Notes: a model not told the origin generated them from the sequence alone. A stretch of DNA of 64,000 nt from an uncultured Eubacteriales bacterium (GCA_900314885.1 OMWY01000004.1:1-64000); one strand, 5' to 3'. Shown: positions 16,253-26,075, numbered from the stretch's first letter. Numbers and translations: made by a program.

Positions 16253-16465
16253 ATGAAATCTTTACTGATTAAGGATACCACAAGGGAAGAACGTATAAAG
16301 ATAGTGCAGCAGAGCTTGAATGTCTGTGGTCATGAGTGTGAATTCTGCAATGGCTGCGATAACCTGGGTGGTGGAGCGCCTGAGGAGTTCTATGCGCCTT
16401 ATATCGAGGGCCGGAAGGAACTCTCTGAGATTAATATGGAATTCAACAGAGGGATTGTTCACTGA
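16253..16465 (+). CDS. Small cysteine-rich protein
   Basis: This 70-residue frame has AAAGAGGTG seven bases before the ATG. It starts MKSLLIKDTTREERIKIVQQSL and has six Cys/His-type residues in a 17-residue stretch (CGHECEFCNGCDN), suggesting a metal-binding knuckle. It then runs into a helical ELSEINMEF segment. I have seen closely similar small proteins of unknown function in Lachnospiraceae, all beginning MKSLL.KDTTREERI. The end overlaps the RNA ligase remnant by a few bases, so the last residues (NRGIVH) may be altered by the junction. It could still be functional. Confidence 0.55.
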   Translation: MKSLLIKDTTREERIKIVQQSLNVCGHECEFCNGCDNLGGGAPEEFYAPYIEGRKELSEINMEFNRGIVH

Positions 16466-16656
16466 TTGGTGTTTATTTCGAGATTGATTCATTTTTACCT
16501 GTAAATGAGCATTTTGACAATATGACGGCAGAGCATCCAAGGGAAGGCCTTGTAATTCGTCCGAAGGAACCTGTATATTCTAAAACTATAGAAGCTTACC
16601 TCTCAATGAAAGCTGTCAGCAACAGGTACTTAGCAAAGAAAGCAAAGAAGGAATAA
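16462..16656 (+). pseudogene. RNA ligase (DRB0094-like), C-terminal fragment
   Basis: The frame reads LIGVYFEIDSFLPV, then AEHPREGLVIRPKEPVYS and LSMKAVSNRYL to the stop at 16654. REGLVIRP and LSMKAVSN.YL correspond to the ligase motifs IV and V of this RNA ligase group, where the lysine contacts nucleotide phosphate. It pairs in order with the N-terminal piece at 15157. The middle (about 200 residues with the adenylated lysine) is missing and replaced by unrelated fragments. Confidence 0.7.
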
Positions 16657-16686
16657 TATTAGTATAAAAGAAAGGAAATAGACAAG

Positions 16687-17571
16687 ATGTTAATGATTGC
16701 GCTGGGTGGTTTTTTTATGGCGTTAGCGGATAGTGTGCCGGGGGTGTCCGGTGGCACGGTCGCTTTTATCATGGGATTCTACGATGACTTCATCGGCTCT
16801 ATAGAGCGCCTCTTCTATGGAAAGGCTGATGAGAAGAAAAAGGCGGTTATTTTTCTTCTGAAGCTCGCGCTTGGCTGGGTTGTCGGTATGGGACTTGCGG
16901 TCGTCGCTTTAAACGCGATGTTCGAGAGCCACATTTATCTGATCAGCTCTGTATTTATAGGCTTCATAGCGGGCGCGATTCCTCTGATTATCATGGAGGA
17001 AAAGGAGAGCTATAAGCATTGGGCAAAAGGACTTCCGTTTTTTATTATCGGAGTCGTATTGGTCGTCGCGGTTACGCTTGCAAACGGAGCCGGTGGCGGC
17101 GCAAGTATGGACCTTTCAGCTCTTTCCTTAGGCCTTGCCGTAAAGCTTGTTCTCGTAGGAATGGTCGCGATTTCGGCTATGTTCCTTCCGGGTATCTCGG
17201 GCTCAACAATGCTCTTAATTTTTGGGGCCTATATGCCTGTCATGTCGTCGTTAAGGAAAATTATGGGAGGCGAAATGGCATATTTACCGGGAATCCTTGT
17301 CTTTATCTGCGGTATCATTCTTGGCGCCTTACTTGTGGTTAAGCTTATAAGGACCTGCTTAGAGAAGTTTCGTCCACAGACAGTTTATATGATTCTAGGC
17401 ATGATGATCGGATCATTTTATTCAATCGTAATGGGGCCGACGACACTTGAAAACGCACAGCCTGCCATGACCTTCGGAGCCTTCAACTGGCTCGCCGCTA
17501 TCCTTGGAGTGGCACTGGTTCTCCTTCTGCAGTTCATAAGGAATAAGACAGAAAAAGTTGAAGATAAATAG
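16687..17571 (+). CDS. popT: DUF368 protein, undecaprenyl phosphate flippase PopT-like
   Basis: This 294-residue integral membrane protein has about eight or nine hydrophobic helices. It starts with the DUF368 signature GGFFMALADSVPGVSGGTVAF and contains a second inverted LPGISGSTMLLI motif near residue 175, as expected for an inverted-repeat transporter. DUF368 proteins (PopT) return undecaprenyl phosphate across the membrane for cell-wall carrier recycling, as shown in Gram-positive and other bacteria. AAAGAAAGGAAA precedes the ATG. It is the first intact host gene after the accessory zone and is followed by the enolase promoter, whose hairpin also terminates this gene. Confidence 0.85.
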   Translation: MLMIALGGFFMALADSVPGVSGGTVAFIMGFYDDFIGSIERLFYGKADEKKKAVIFLLKLALGWVVGMGLAVVALNAMFESHIYLISSVFIGFIAGAIPLIIMEEKESYKHWAKGLPFFIIGVVLVVAVTLANGAGGGASMDLSALSLGLAVKLVLVGMVAISAMFLPGISGSTMLLIFGAYMPVMSSLRKIMGGEMAYLPGILVFICGIILGALLVVKLIRTCLEKFRPQTVYMILGMMIGSFYSIVMGPTTLENAQPAMTFGAFNWLAAILGVALVLLLQFIRNKTEKVEDK

Positions 17572-17573
17572 TA

Positions 17574-17600
17574 TTGACATTTCGAATGGATAGTAGTAAA

Positions 17601-17602
<2 letters not shown>
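17574..17602 (+). promoter_or_regulatory. Enolase promoter
   Basis: TTGACA at 17574-17579 and TAAAAT at 17597-17602 have a 17-base spacer. The expected start point is near 17609, inside the left arm of the terminator hairpin that follows. Confidence 0.8.
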
Positions 17603-18950
<1,348 letters not shown>

Positions 18951-18989
18951 GCATAAAAGTGACAGGTGCTGTTAACAAATTATTAAGAG

Positions 18990-19014
18990 AAGGCTTCACA
19001 TAACGTGAAGCCTT
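18990..19014 (+). terminator. Terminator candidate after enolase
   Basis: AAGGCTTCAC and GTGAAGCCTT pair over 10 bp with a 5-base loop. The T run after it is weak (ACTTTG), so efficiency is uncertain. Confidence 0.55.
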
Positions 19015-19049
19015 ACTTTGCCTTTAGACTCCTCCCTGTAAGATTCTGA

Positions 19050-19110
19050 TTGCTTTTTATGTTGCAAAATGGTATCATTAGTGCTGATATATGGTTAGAA
19101 TAAACTAACC
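19050..19110 (+). promoter_or_regulatory. Promoter and palindromic operator of the chimeric gene
   Basis: TTGCTT and TATCAT are 17 bases apart (19050-19078). GGTTAG-AATAAA-CTAACC (19093-19110) is a perfect 6-bp palindrome just after the expected start point, followed by a further GGTTAAA. A repressor bound there would block elongation. Confidence 0.5.
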
Positions 19111-19142
19111 GGCTGGTTAAATAGCAATCGATTGGAGGCGTT

Positions 19143-20642
19143 ATGAAACCTGACTATAAGAACTGGATGCCAAAGGGTATGATCACAGGAATTGCTGCCG
19201 GGGCAGCGCTTGTCACAGTCTTCTTTTTTCTGTTTGTCCTGGGTGTCTTTCCGTTTCCGCAGAACATTCGAATCGCCCTTTCAATTGTCTTCGGAATCGG
19301 TATGATTGTGCTGTTTGCCTTCCTTGTATGGGTCATTGCCCTGTATAAGGCATTCGACTATAACGGCAGCAGACAGATGTCGCGGCAGATCATCGAGGGA
19401 ACGGCGGACTACGTGAAACTTCCGGAAGGCGGCAGAGGCCTCGACGTAGGCTGTGGGAGCGGGGCTCTGACGATTGCCTGCGCAAAGAGGAATCCTAAGG
19501 CATACATGCTTGGCATCGACCGGTGGGGTAAGGAATACGCTTCGTTCAGCAACACCATAGATAATGAGAGCTCGGTGATCGGAACGCTGCGTACGTCGGG
19601 CTACACGAGAGTTGAGCTCATAAGGCATTACATGACAATGCCTGTCATTGTGACCGTCATCGGCGCGGGGCTCGGGAACCTGGCAGGATACACGGTTTTC
19701 AAGGATATCGTCATCAAGCTTTATTACAATAGCTACAGTTTGCCAGAATATGAGACTGTGTGGAGCCCGTCAGCCCTGATTAAGACCACAGTGATTCCGC
19801 TCGTCCTGATGTTTTTCATCAACCTTTTTGTGATCTCTTCCAAACTCCGTCTGAGCCCTCTTCGTTTTCTCAGGCATGATCTGAAAAAGAAAAAAAGGCA
19901 GAAGGCGGTTCGCCTTCCGAAATGGTCCTTTTTGAGGAGGTTTCGGCTGCGGGTGATTCTACAGAATATTCCGGATTATATCGTCCTGGTTGTCGGCGTC
20001 ATCCTGATTGAGGTCATGTTGTGCTTTGCCTTCGGCTTTCCGGATTCCCTGGATTATTACGCGGAAACAGCGCCTGAGATGCTCTTTACAGAGAATCAGT
20101 ACCTGCTGACCGGGATGAAGGATGATGAAGGCGAGGAGATAACGACGGATACGCCCGGCGCCGAGCACTTCAATTCCACGACTCTGCAGCAGGAAAAATC
20201 GGCGATTCTTTCCGAGGGAGGCTTTGGCGGAGGCTCCGGCGAGGATGTAACCGTATATGGGGTTGAGAAGGACAGCGCCTATATTGACATCGATGAGGAA
20301 CTGAAGGACGGGGAAGTCTTTCTCTCGGAAGCTTATGCGAAGAAATACGGATTCGGCAAAGGAGACACGATTTCCCTCAGTGAAAAGTATGAGGAGAAAT
20401 CCTATGACTTCACGGTAGCGGGCATTTACCCTTACGAAGGTGCAGTAGCCGTGTTCATGCCGATTGATAATTTCAACCGTATATTCGAAAAAGATGATGG
20501 AGCCTTCGCAGGTTTCTTTTCAGATGAGAAGATTACGGATATAGACGACAGATACATAGCCTCAGTGATGACGAAAAAAGACATCACCAAGGTGACAGAC
20601 CAGCTGCAGCACTCCATGGGTGACTTCTTTGCCGTTTTTTAA
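19143..20642 (+). pseudogene. Chimeric ORF: methyltransferase N-terminus joined to ABC permease fragment
   Basis: GGAGGCG precedes the ATG of a 499-codon open frame made of two parts. Residues 1-138 have two membrane helices and then a class I SAM methyltransferase start: the Rossmann loop LDVGCGSGALTI and a LGIDRWGKEYASF segment. From about residue 139 the protein is the C-terminal two thirds of an FtsX/MacB-type ABC permease: SSVIGTLR.SGYTR.EL, membrane helices, LRFLRHDLKKKK and an extracytoplasmic GFGGGSGEDVTVYGVE region. The frame stops with TAA at 20640, but the permease continues in the same frame afterwards. I infer a deletion fused two genes, then a nonsense change followed. Neither half is complete. 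Confidence 0.7.
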
Positions 20643-20857
20643 TACGTGCTTCTCGTTCTGGCCATTGTGCTGATCTATCTCCTGACAAAGATCATCATTG
20701 AGAAGAATGAAAATGCAATTTCCATGTCAAAGATCCTGGGCTTTCAGAACGGAGAGATTGCATCCATCTATATGCTGCCGACGGCGATCACCGTCCTGAT
20801 CTTCACCGGCATCAGCTTTGTGATCGGCTATTACATCATGGCGCTACTGTTCCGGAT
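20643..20857 (+). pseudogene. C-terminal membrane part of the same ABC permease
   Basis: Directly after the TAA the frame continues YVLLVLAIVLIYLLTKIII, then NAISMSKILGFQNGEI and TAITVLIFTGISFVIGYY. This is the last FtsX domain with its characteristic helix, S.SKILGF loop and helix. The stop is probably a Gln codon changed to TAA. The permease then breaks off at ALLFRM near 20854, before its natural end, where the second methyltransferase begins. Confidence 0.7.
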
Positions 20858-21340
20858 GTCATTAGGTCCCGAAATCAGATCATCCCGGCAGGGGAGAGGG
20901 AGGAGAACATTGCCTGTGACCTCAATGATTATTCCTGGATGGAAAAGATCGATGGGACAAATGGGGCAATCTTCTACGCGGCAGGAGTTCTTTATTATTT
21001 TACGAAAGAGCAGGTAAAAAATCTGACGGTTGAAATGGCGGAGAAGTTCCCGGGAGGCCGTCTCGTCTTTGACACGGTCGGGAAGTTCGGACGGGATGTG
21101 CTGATGAAAGGCACCCTTAAGAATATGGGCATGAATGATGTCTCCGGCTTGTTCTGCGTCGAAGACCCGGCTGACCTCATGGGCTGGTCGCCGAAAGTCC
21201 GGCTGGCCACGCGGAAGAGCTATATGCAGGGCTATTACAGTCTGGATGACCCAAACATCAAGGGCATTCACCGTTTTCTGGCCGGACTCTGCGATCGCCT
21301 GGCAAAGATGTATATCAACCGGATGGAATTTGAGGAATGA
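20855..21340 (+). pseudogene. LCM-type SAM methyltransferase, C-terminal part
   Basis: The frame from 20855 reads DVIRSRNQIIPAGEREENIA, then DLNDYSW, and continues through GAIFYAAGVLYYFTKEQVK and AEKFPGGRLVFDTVGK to a normal stop at 21338. It matches the C-terminal half of leucine-carboxyl-methyltransferase-like (O-methyltransferase) proteins: R..iip.geR, then a DLND..W strand and the FAAGVLYYF core. The N-terminal half with the SAM-binding glycine loop is absent. An ATG at 20939 lies inside the domain and has no ribosome site. This is a different methyltransferase family from the piece at 19143. Confidence 0.7.
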
Positions 21341-21366
21341 GATGAGATTTTATGAAAAGGGAGATT

Positions 21367-21407
21367 CTATTGAGAATTTTGCCACGATTAGGAAAAATTC
21401 TCAATAG
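21367..21407. repeat. 14-bp perfect inverted repeat
   Basis: CTATTGAGAATTTT (21367-21380) and AAAATTCTCAATAG (21394-21407) pair perfectly around 13 bases. No T run follows, so it looks more like a binding site or an element end than a terminator. It lies 26 bp after the methyltransferase relic. Confidence 0.55.
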
Positions 21408-21486
21408 TATAATTGATATATTCCCTCGTTGAAAATATTTGTCAGTTTGTATAACATTTTTCAACGCATTTTACGAAAGCCGATTT

Positions 21487-21678
21487 TTACAGGAAATAAT
21501 ATCTTCTTGAGAATGATAACCCGTCAGAGGCTGACGCAAGGTCGTGGATCTCATAGTCAGCAGCCGGTTTGTTATTGATAAATATACTATCTTCTTCTGT
21601 GAAGAGAGAGGCTAAGGAAAATAATGCCTTTCTGATAGAAGTGAGGAATCTGTGGTTCTTTGAATAAGTGTTTTTCAT
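21487..21678 (-). CDS. Small protein of unknown function
   Basis: The ATG at 21678 follows AAAGGA by about eight bases and gives 63 residues. It starts MKNTYSKNHRFLTSIRKALFSLASLF, which could be an amphipathic or membrane-binding helix, then TEEDSIFINNKPAADYEIHD and a Ser/Arg/Tyr-rich end. I do not recognise it. A consensus minus-strand promoter at 21791-21819 and a leader with a strong hairpin support expression. A longer GTG-started frame from 21747 is possible but lacks a ribosome site. Confidence 0.45.
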   Translation of the reverse strand: MKNTYSKNHRFLTSIRKALFSLASLFTEEDSIFINNKPAADYEIHDLASASDGLSFSRRYYFL

Positions 21679-21697
21679 AGTGTTTGTCCTTTCTGTT

Positions 21698-21720
21698 GTC
21701 GTGCCACGAAGTGGTACGAC
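21698..21720 (-). repeat. Hairpin in the leader of the small gene
   Basis: GTCGTGCCAC and GTGGTACGAC pair over 10 positions (one G:U) around GAA. It lies between the promoter and the ribosome site of the 21487 gene. The GTCGTAC motif is repeated in the same leader near 21754. From 21679 to 22053 I see no gene other than a 12-codon frame at 21930. Confidence 0.5.
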
Positions 21721-21790
21721 CCGCGATGAGCAAAGCGATTTAATCACCTCTGCCTGTCGTACTTTGTGTGACGTACTACTTTATACGTCT

Positions 21791-21819
21791 ATAATACTAC
21801 GAGAGACATACTATGTCAA
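21791..21819 (-). promoter_or_regulatory. Consensus minus-strand promoter
   Basis: Read on the minus strand, TTGACA and TATTAT have a 17-base spacer. It drives the small gene at 21487-21678 through a leader of about 105 bases. Confidence 0.75.
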
Positions 21820-21970
21820 GCCTTAATTTGATGATTTATATATAGAATATGCCTATAATAAACCTACTAATAATAGATATGCACTATAAGAAATGGTTTG
21901 ATTATTCAAATAGGATTAAGGGAGTAAGTATGAACCAATTACTTCAAAGAATATCTCAAGTACTTTGATA

Positions 21971-21999
21971 TTGCATTTTGAAGCGGAAAGTTATATACT
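21971..21999 (+). promoter_or_regulatory. Promoter of the AAA ATPase gene
   Basis: TTGCAT and TATACT with a 17-base spacer lie 54 bp before the ATG at 22054, which has GAAGGGAG as its ribosome site. Confidence 0.6.
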
Positions 22000-22053
22000 A
22001 AAGAGTAAGTAACTCATGAGTATATAACATGCAAACATTGAAGGGAGCCGCAA

Positions 22054-23445
22054 ATGTTCTTTGGAAGAAAAAAAGAGTTAAAAGAGCTTGAGCTTAGATA
22101 TAGAGGAAGTCGAAAAGAGTTTGGCATAATATACGGTAGGCGAAGAATAGGTAAGTCCGCACTGGTACGGTATTTCTTTAATGGCAAACGAGGGATTTTT
22201 TTTCAGGCTAAACAGGATACTTCATATGGCAATCTTAGATCATTTTCGTTTGAGTTAAATAAGCTGTTAGGGCTGCCTGTCTCGTTTGTATTTTCAAGTT
22301 GGCAGGAAGCTTTTGATTCGGTACTGCAGGCAGCCGGTGAGGAAAGGTTCCTGTTCGTAATAGACGAATATCCATATATTGTATCACAGGATTCTTCCTT
22401 TCCTTCAGTTTTACAGGAGTTTATAGACAATGCTCCGGATAATATTTTTATGCTTATCCTTGGAAGTGATGTTGCCTTATTAAAAAAAGAACTTGAAGAC
22501 CAAAAGTCGCCTATATATAAGAGAAGAACTTTTGAGATGAATATAGGTAAAATGCCGTTTGACGAAGCCGCTTTATTTTTAAGCGGTTTGACAGTTGATG
22601 ATAAATGCGCGTATCTTGCGCTGATGTCTTCTTATCCTTATTATTTGTCGGCTATTGATAAGGACATCTCTTTTAAGGAAAATATGGAGCATTTGCTTTT
22701 TAATGAATATGGTATTTTTTATAATCTACCTGATCAGGTCCTTTCGAATTCTACAAAGGTTCAGGATGTATATAATGCCATTTTGCGTTCAATAGCACAC
22801 AGGCATTATACATTAAAGGATATCAGTACAGATATACATGAAGAGTCAAGCAAAGTATCTAAATATATATCCACTTTGTTGAAAAGTGAGATTATCGCAA
22901 AACGATCTACGTTTATGGGCAGCAAGAATAGCCACTATTATGTGATCTCTGATCCATTATTGCGATTCTGGTATCTTTTTATATATGATGAGCAGGAGCT
23001 CATAAAGATAAATGGGGCAAAAGTCTTAGAGGATAACATACCTCTTATTAAAGACTTCGTTAGCAGAGGATTTGAAGATACCGCAATACTTTTTCTTGAT
23101 CAGGAAAATATAAAAGGGAATCTTCCCGAACTATTTCCGGAGATACAGAATTTTAAGGAGGACAATACCGTGCTTGGAAGATCAGTGGAAATTGATGGTC
23201 TATCAAGGGCTAAGGATACATTGCTGGTGGTGGAATGCAAATATAGAAATAAAATGTTCACTAATGCTATGCTAGAACATCTTATTGAGAGCGCGTCCAT
23301 CTTTACTGATAAATTACATCGGGAATATTATGTGTTTTCAAAATCAGGTTTTTCCGGTGATATAAGGCGGGGAGAAAATATTCATCTTTATACAGCAGAC
23401 AACATTTTCACCGCTGTCTCAGGGCCTTCTGACGAGCAAGTATAA
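22054..23445 (+). CDS. AAA ATPase with C-terminal DUF234 nuclease-like domain
   Basis: This 463-residue protein starts with FFGRKKELKELE, then has Walker A in YGRRRIGKSALV (residues 28-39) and Walker B LFVIDEYPY (near 110). Its central domain has winged-helix-like character (STKVQDVYNAILRSIAHRHYTLKDIS). The C terminus has EIDGLS....TLLVVECKY, where D and the ECK motif match the PD-(D/E)XK core of DUF234. Archaeal-type ATPases with this domain are found widely in Clostridia with unknown function and are often linked to mobile or defence loci. It has its own promoter. GC content is lower than in the host genes that follow. It resembles, but is not the same gene as, the truncated ATPase/nuclease at 12955. 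Confidence 0.8.
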   Translation: MFFGRKKELKELELRYRGSRKEFGIIYGRRRIGKSALVRYFFNGKRGIFFQAKQDTSYGNLRSFSFELNKLLGLPVSFVFSSWQEAFDSVLQAAGEERFLFVIDEYPYIVSQDSSFPSVLQEFIDNAPDNIFMLILGSDVALLKKELEDQKSPIYKRRTFEMNIGKMPFDEAALFLSGLTVDDKCAYLALMSSYPYYLSAIDKDISFKENMEHLLFNEYGIFYNLPDQVLSNSTKVQDVYNAILRSIAHRHYTLKDISTDIHEESSKVSKYISTLLKSEIIAKRSTFMGSKNSHYYVISDPLLRFWYLFIYDEQELIKINGAKVLEDNIPLIKDFVSRGFEDTAILFLDQENIKGNLPELFPEIQNFKEDNTVLGRSVEIDGLSRAKDTLLVVECKYRNKMFTNAMLEHLIESASIFTDKLHREYYVFSKSGFSGDIRRGENIHLYTADNIFTAVSGPSDEQV

Positions 23446-23471
23446 GAGACATGTTGGATGATGATTTTTAC

Positions 23472-23500
23472 TTGCCAAATCGGACTCGTTGGTGTAAGAT
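23472..23500 (+). promoter_or_regulatory. Promoter before DAHP synthase
   Basis: TTGCCA and TAAGAT have a 17-base spacer. The ATG follows 33 bases later after GAAGGGG. Confidence 0.55.
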
Positions 23501-23532
23501 ATATAGAAATGTGATTAAGAAGGGGTAAAGTT

Positions 23533-24561
23533 ATGAGTCTGAATTTCATCAAGCCGGTGCTTACACCTGAGGAACTTAAGGAGAGATTCCCGATGAAGCC
23601 CGAGTGGGTAGAGAAGAAAAAGGAAAGAGATAAGGAGATAGCCGACATTTTCACGGGCAAGGATGACAGATTTCTTGCCATCATCGGCCCCTGCTCGGCC
23701 GACAGGGAGGATGCGGTAGTTGAGTATACCGAGCGCCTTGCTAAGGTCCAGGAGAAGATAAAGGATAAGGTTTTGATTATCCCACGTGTCTACACGAACA
23801 AGCCTCGCACAACGGGCGACGGCTACAAGGGAATGCTCCACCAGCCTGACCCCGAGAAGGCTCCCGACCTGTCAGACGGAATTATCGCTATCAGGAAAAT
23901 GCACCTCCACTCCATAGAGGCAACAGGCCTTTTTGCCGCGGATGAGATGTTATATCCGGACAACTGGTCATTCTTATCGGACATTCTTTCGTATGTGGCG
24001 ATTGGGGCGAGAAGCGTAGAAAATCAGCAGCATCGCCTTGTGTGCAGCGGTCTTGATATTCCTGTCGGTATGAAGAATCCGACGGGAGGATATCTCGATA
24101 TCATGTTAAATTCAATCCAAGCTGCCCAGCACAGCCATACATTTATGTACCGCGACTATGAGGTTAAGAGTGATGGCAACCCTCTTGCGCATGCTGTCCT
24201 TCGCGGGCTCATTTCCAAGCACGGCCAGTATATAGCGAACTACCATTATGAGGATATTAATCTTCTTATGCAGCTATACGCAGAGCATGACCTTGTGAAT
24301 CACGCGGTTATTATTGACAGCAACCACGCGAATTCCGGTAAGAAATTTAAGGAGCAGATCCGCATTATAAAGGAAGTCCTTCACAGCAGGCAGGAGTCAC
24401 CTGAGATTCATAAATTTGTCAAGGGTGTCATGACCGAGAGCTACCTCGTTGAGGGCAGCCACAAGATTGGCGACCATATTTACGGTCAGTCGATTACCGA
24501 CCCTTGCCTTGGCTGGGAGGATACCGAGAACTTACTCTACTATATGGCGGAGAAATGTTAA
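23533..24561 (+). CDS. aroF: 3-deoxy-7-phosphoheptulonate synthase, class I
   Basis: This enzyme condenses phosphoenolpyruvate and erythrose 4-phosphate, the first step of the shikimate pathway to aromatic amino acids. At 342 residues it is of the class I alpha (AroFGH) type. Key blocks are IIGPCSADREDAV, PRVYTNKPRTT.GYKG (PEP-binding Arg and Lys), ARSVENQQHR, GMKNPTGG, DSNHANSGK and SYLVEGSHKI. All of these are conserved in active enzymes. It sits 3 bp before scpA, so it is probably co-transcribed with scpAB. No leader peptide or T-box was seen upstream, so feedback control may be on the protein. Confidence 0.93.
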   Translation: MSLNFIKPVLTPEELKERFPMKPEWVEKKKERDKEIADIFTGKDDRFLAIIGPCSADREDAVVEYTERLAKVQEKIKDKVLIIPRVYTNKPRTTGDGYKGMLHQPDPEKAPDLSDGIIAIRKMHLHSIEATGLFAADEMLYPDNWSFLSDILSYVAIGARSVENQQHRLVCSGLDIPVGMKNPTGGYLDIMLNSIQAAQHSHTFMYRDYEVKSDGNPLAHAVLRGLISKHGQYIANYHYEDINLLMQLYAEHDLVNHAVIIDSNHANSGKKFKEQIRIIKEVLHSRQESPEIHKFVKGVMTESYLVEGSHKIGDHIYGQSITDPCLGWEDTENLLYYMAEKC

Positions 24562-24564
24562 TTT

Positions 24565-25359
24565 ATGGAAATACCTGTAAAAACAGAGGCCTTCAGCGGG
24601 CCTCTTGATCTTCTGTTGCACCTTATCGAGAAAAATAAGGTGAATATCTACGACATTCCTATAGCTGAAATCACGGACCAGTATATGGCCTATCTGTCAA
24701 ATATGAGCATCCCTGACCTTGATAATGAGAGCGAATTTCTTGTTATGGCGTCAACTCTCGTGAATATCAAGTCGAGGATGCTTCTTCCTGTGGAAAAGGA
24801 TGAGAACGGCGAGGAAATCGACCCTCGTTCTGAGCTCGTTGAAAGACTTCTTCTCTATAAGATGGTTAAATATTCGGCGGAGCTTCTTGCGGAACGTGAG
24901 GATGAAAACGGAGTGGGGCAGTACATTTTCAAGGAACCTGAAATTCCGCCTGAGGTGGCGAAGTTCGAGGTGAAGCCTGATATAAGTGAGCTCACGAAGG
25001 GCCTTACCCTCTCAAAGCTTCACGAAATCTATGATTTCCTTGTAAAACGTCAGAATGATAAGATCGACCCTGTGAGGAGTACCTTTGGTGAAATACGTCG
25101 CGAGCCGGTTAGTCTCGCTAACGCTCTGAAGAGTCTTACCGATTATATGAAGGACCACGATAGCTTTGATTTTACGGATTACCTCATGAAGCAGCCTGAC
25201 AGACTGCATATTGTGGTAAATTTTCTGGCTGTCCTTCATTTGATGAAAATGGGGGCGGTGGAGGCTGTCCAGGATGGTCCGCATGACGACATTTCGGTGC
25301 GTTTTGTGAAGGACCCTGAATTTACGGACGAGGATATAGCTCAGATGGGAGATATGTGA
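24565..25359 (+). CDS. scpA: Segregation and condensation protein A
   Basis: ScpA is the kleisin that bridges the SMC ATPase heads in the bacterial condensin complex and helps chromosome segregation. The 264-residue protein has the family N-terminal block (KTEAFSGPLDLLLHLIEKNKVNIYDIPIAEITDQY), which binds the SMC neck. A central acidic region (PVEKDENGEE, then EPEIPPEVAK) and a C-terminal winged helix (residues 190-264) that binds the SMC head follow. It is followed after one base by scpB, the usual pair. The start ATG lies 3 bp after aroF, without a strong ribosome site of its own, which suggests coupling. Confidence 0.93.
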   Translation: MEIPVKTEAFSGPLDLLLHLIEKNKVNIYDIPIAEITDQYMAYLSNMSIPDLDNESEFLVMASTLVNIKSRMLLPVEKDENGEEIDPRSELVERLLLYKMVKYSAELLAEREDENGVGQYIFKEPEIPPEVAKFEVKPDISELTKGLTLSKLHEIYDFLVKRQNDKIDPVRSTFGEIRREPVSLANALKSLTDYMKDHDSFDFTDYLMKQPDRLHIVVNFLAVLHLMKMGAVEAVQDGPHDDISVRFVKDPEFTDEDIAQMGDM

Positions 25360-25360
25360 T

Positions 25361-26035
25361 TTGAATATGGATGAATTAATGGCAAAGATTGAGGCTGTGC
25401 TCTTTTCTCTCGGAAGCGCGGTATCACTGGCAGTGCTTGTAAATGTGATCGGGTCGGATGAGGACACCGTGAAGGTGGCTCTTAAGAAGCTTATGGAAAA
25501 ATATGACAGCGACGACCACGGAATTAAGATTATTGAGCTCGACGGTTCCTACAAGATGTGCGCTAAGCGGGAAATGTACGAGACTCTTATCAAGGTAGTG
25601 CATGCGCCTAAGAAGCAGGAGCTAACGGATTCGCTTCTTGAGACTCTTTCGATAGTAGCTTACAGGCAGCCTGTCACAAGGTCTGACGTAGAAGCCATAA
25701 GAGGAGTAAACAGCGACCACTCCATAAATAAGCTCGTCGAGTACGGTCTTATTGAAGAGGCGGGCAGGCTTCAGGCGCCGGGACGGCCTATAGTTTTCGG
25801 AACGACAGAGAAGTTCCTCACTACATTTGACATAACGAGTCTAAGTGACCTTCCTGTGATAAGTGAAGAACAGGAGAGTACCATGAAGGCTGAGGCCTTA
25901 AATGAAGCGAAGCTGTCATTCGGTTTTGAGGATGAGGATTTCCCGGCGGGTGAAGGGACAGAAGATGAGAATTCTGCCGAAAGTGATGAGGAAGTTTCAC
26001 AATTATCAAAGTCGGATGAAAAATTAGAGAATTAA
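25361..26035 (+). CDS. scpB: Segregation and condensation protein B
   Basis: ScpB binds the ScpA linker as a dimer in the condensin complex. The frame opens with TTG at 25361, but ATG at 25367 is equally possible; GGGAGAT lies upstream. The protein (222-224 residues) has two winged-helix units: residues 1-80 (MAKIEAVLFSLGS, then LKKLMEKYDSD.HGIKI) and residues 85-165 (LLETLSIVAYRQPVTRSDVEAIRGV, then GLIEEAGR). The YRQPVTR.EIE.IRGV-type block is diagnostic. The tail after 175 is acidic and disordered. A separate promoter at 26047 starts the next operon. Confidence 0.93.
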   Translation: MNMDELMAKIEAVLFSLGSAVSLAVLVNVIGSDEDTVKVALKKLMEKYDSDDHGIKIIELDGSYKMCAKREMYETLIKVVHAPKKQELTDSLLETLSIVAYRQPVTRSDVEAIRGVNSDHSINKLVEYGLIEEAGRLQAPGRPIVFGTTEKFLTTFDITSLSDLPVISEEQESTMKAEALNEAKLSFGFEDEDFPAGEGTEDENSAESDEEVSQLSKSDEKLEN

Positions 26036-26046
26036 TGAAATAATAC

Positions 26047-26075
26047 TTGCGAATTGTTACGAAAAACAGTATACT
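26047..26075 (+). promoter_or_regulatory. Promoter of the decarboxylase operon
   Basis: TTGCGA and TATACT have a 17-base spacer. An 80-base leader runs to CGGAGG and the ATG at 26161; no clear riboswitch fold is visible. Confidence 0.65.

Noticed and set aside
21930..21968. A 12-codon frame with a good ribosome site (AAGGGAG) before the AAA ATPase gene
   Set aside because: It ends before the -10 of the ATPase promoter and has no regulatory structure. It could be a leader peptide or chance.
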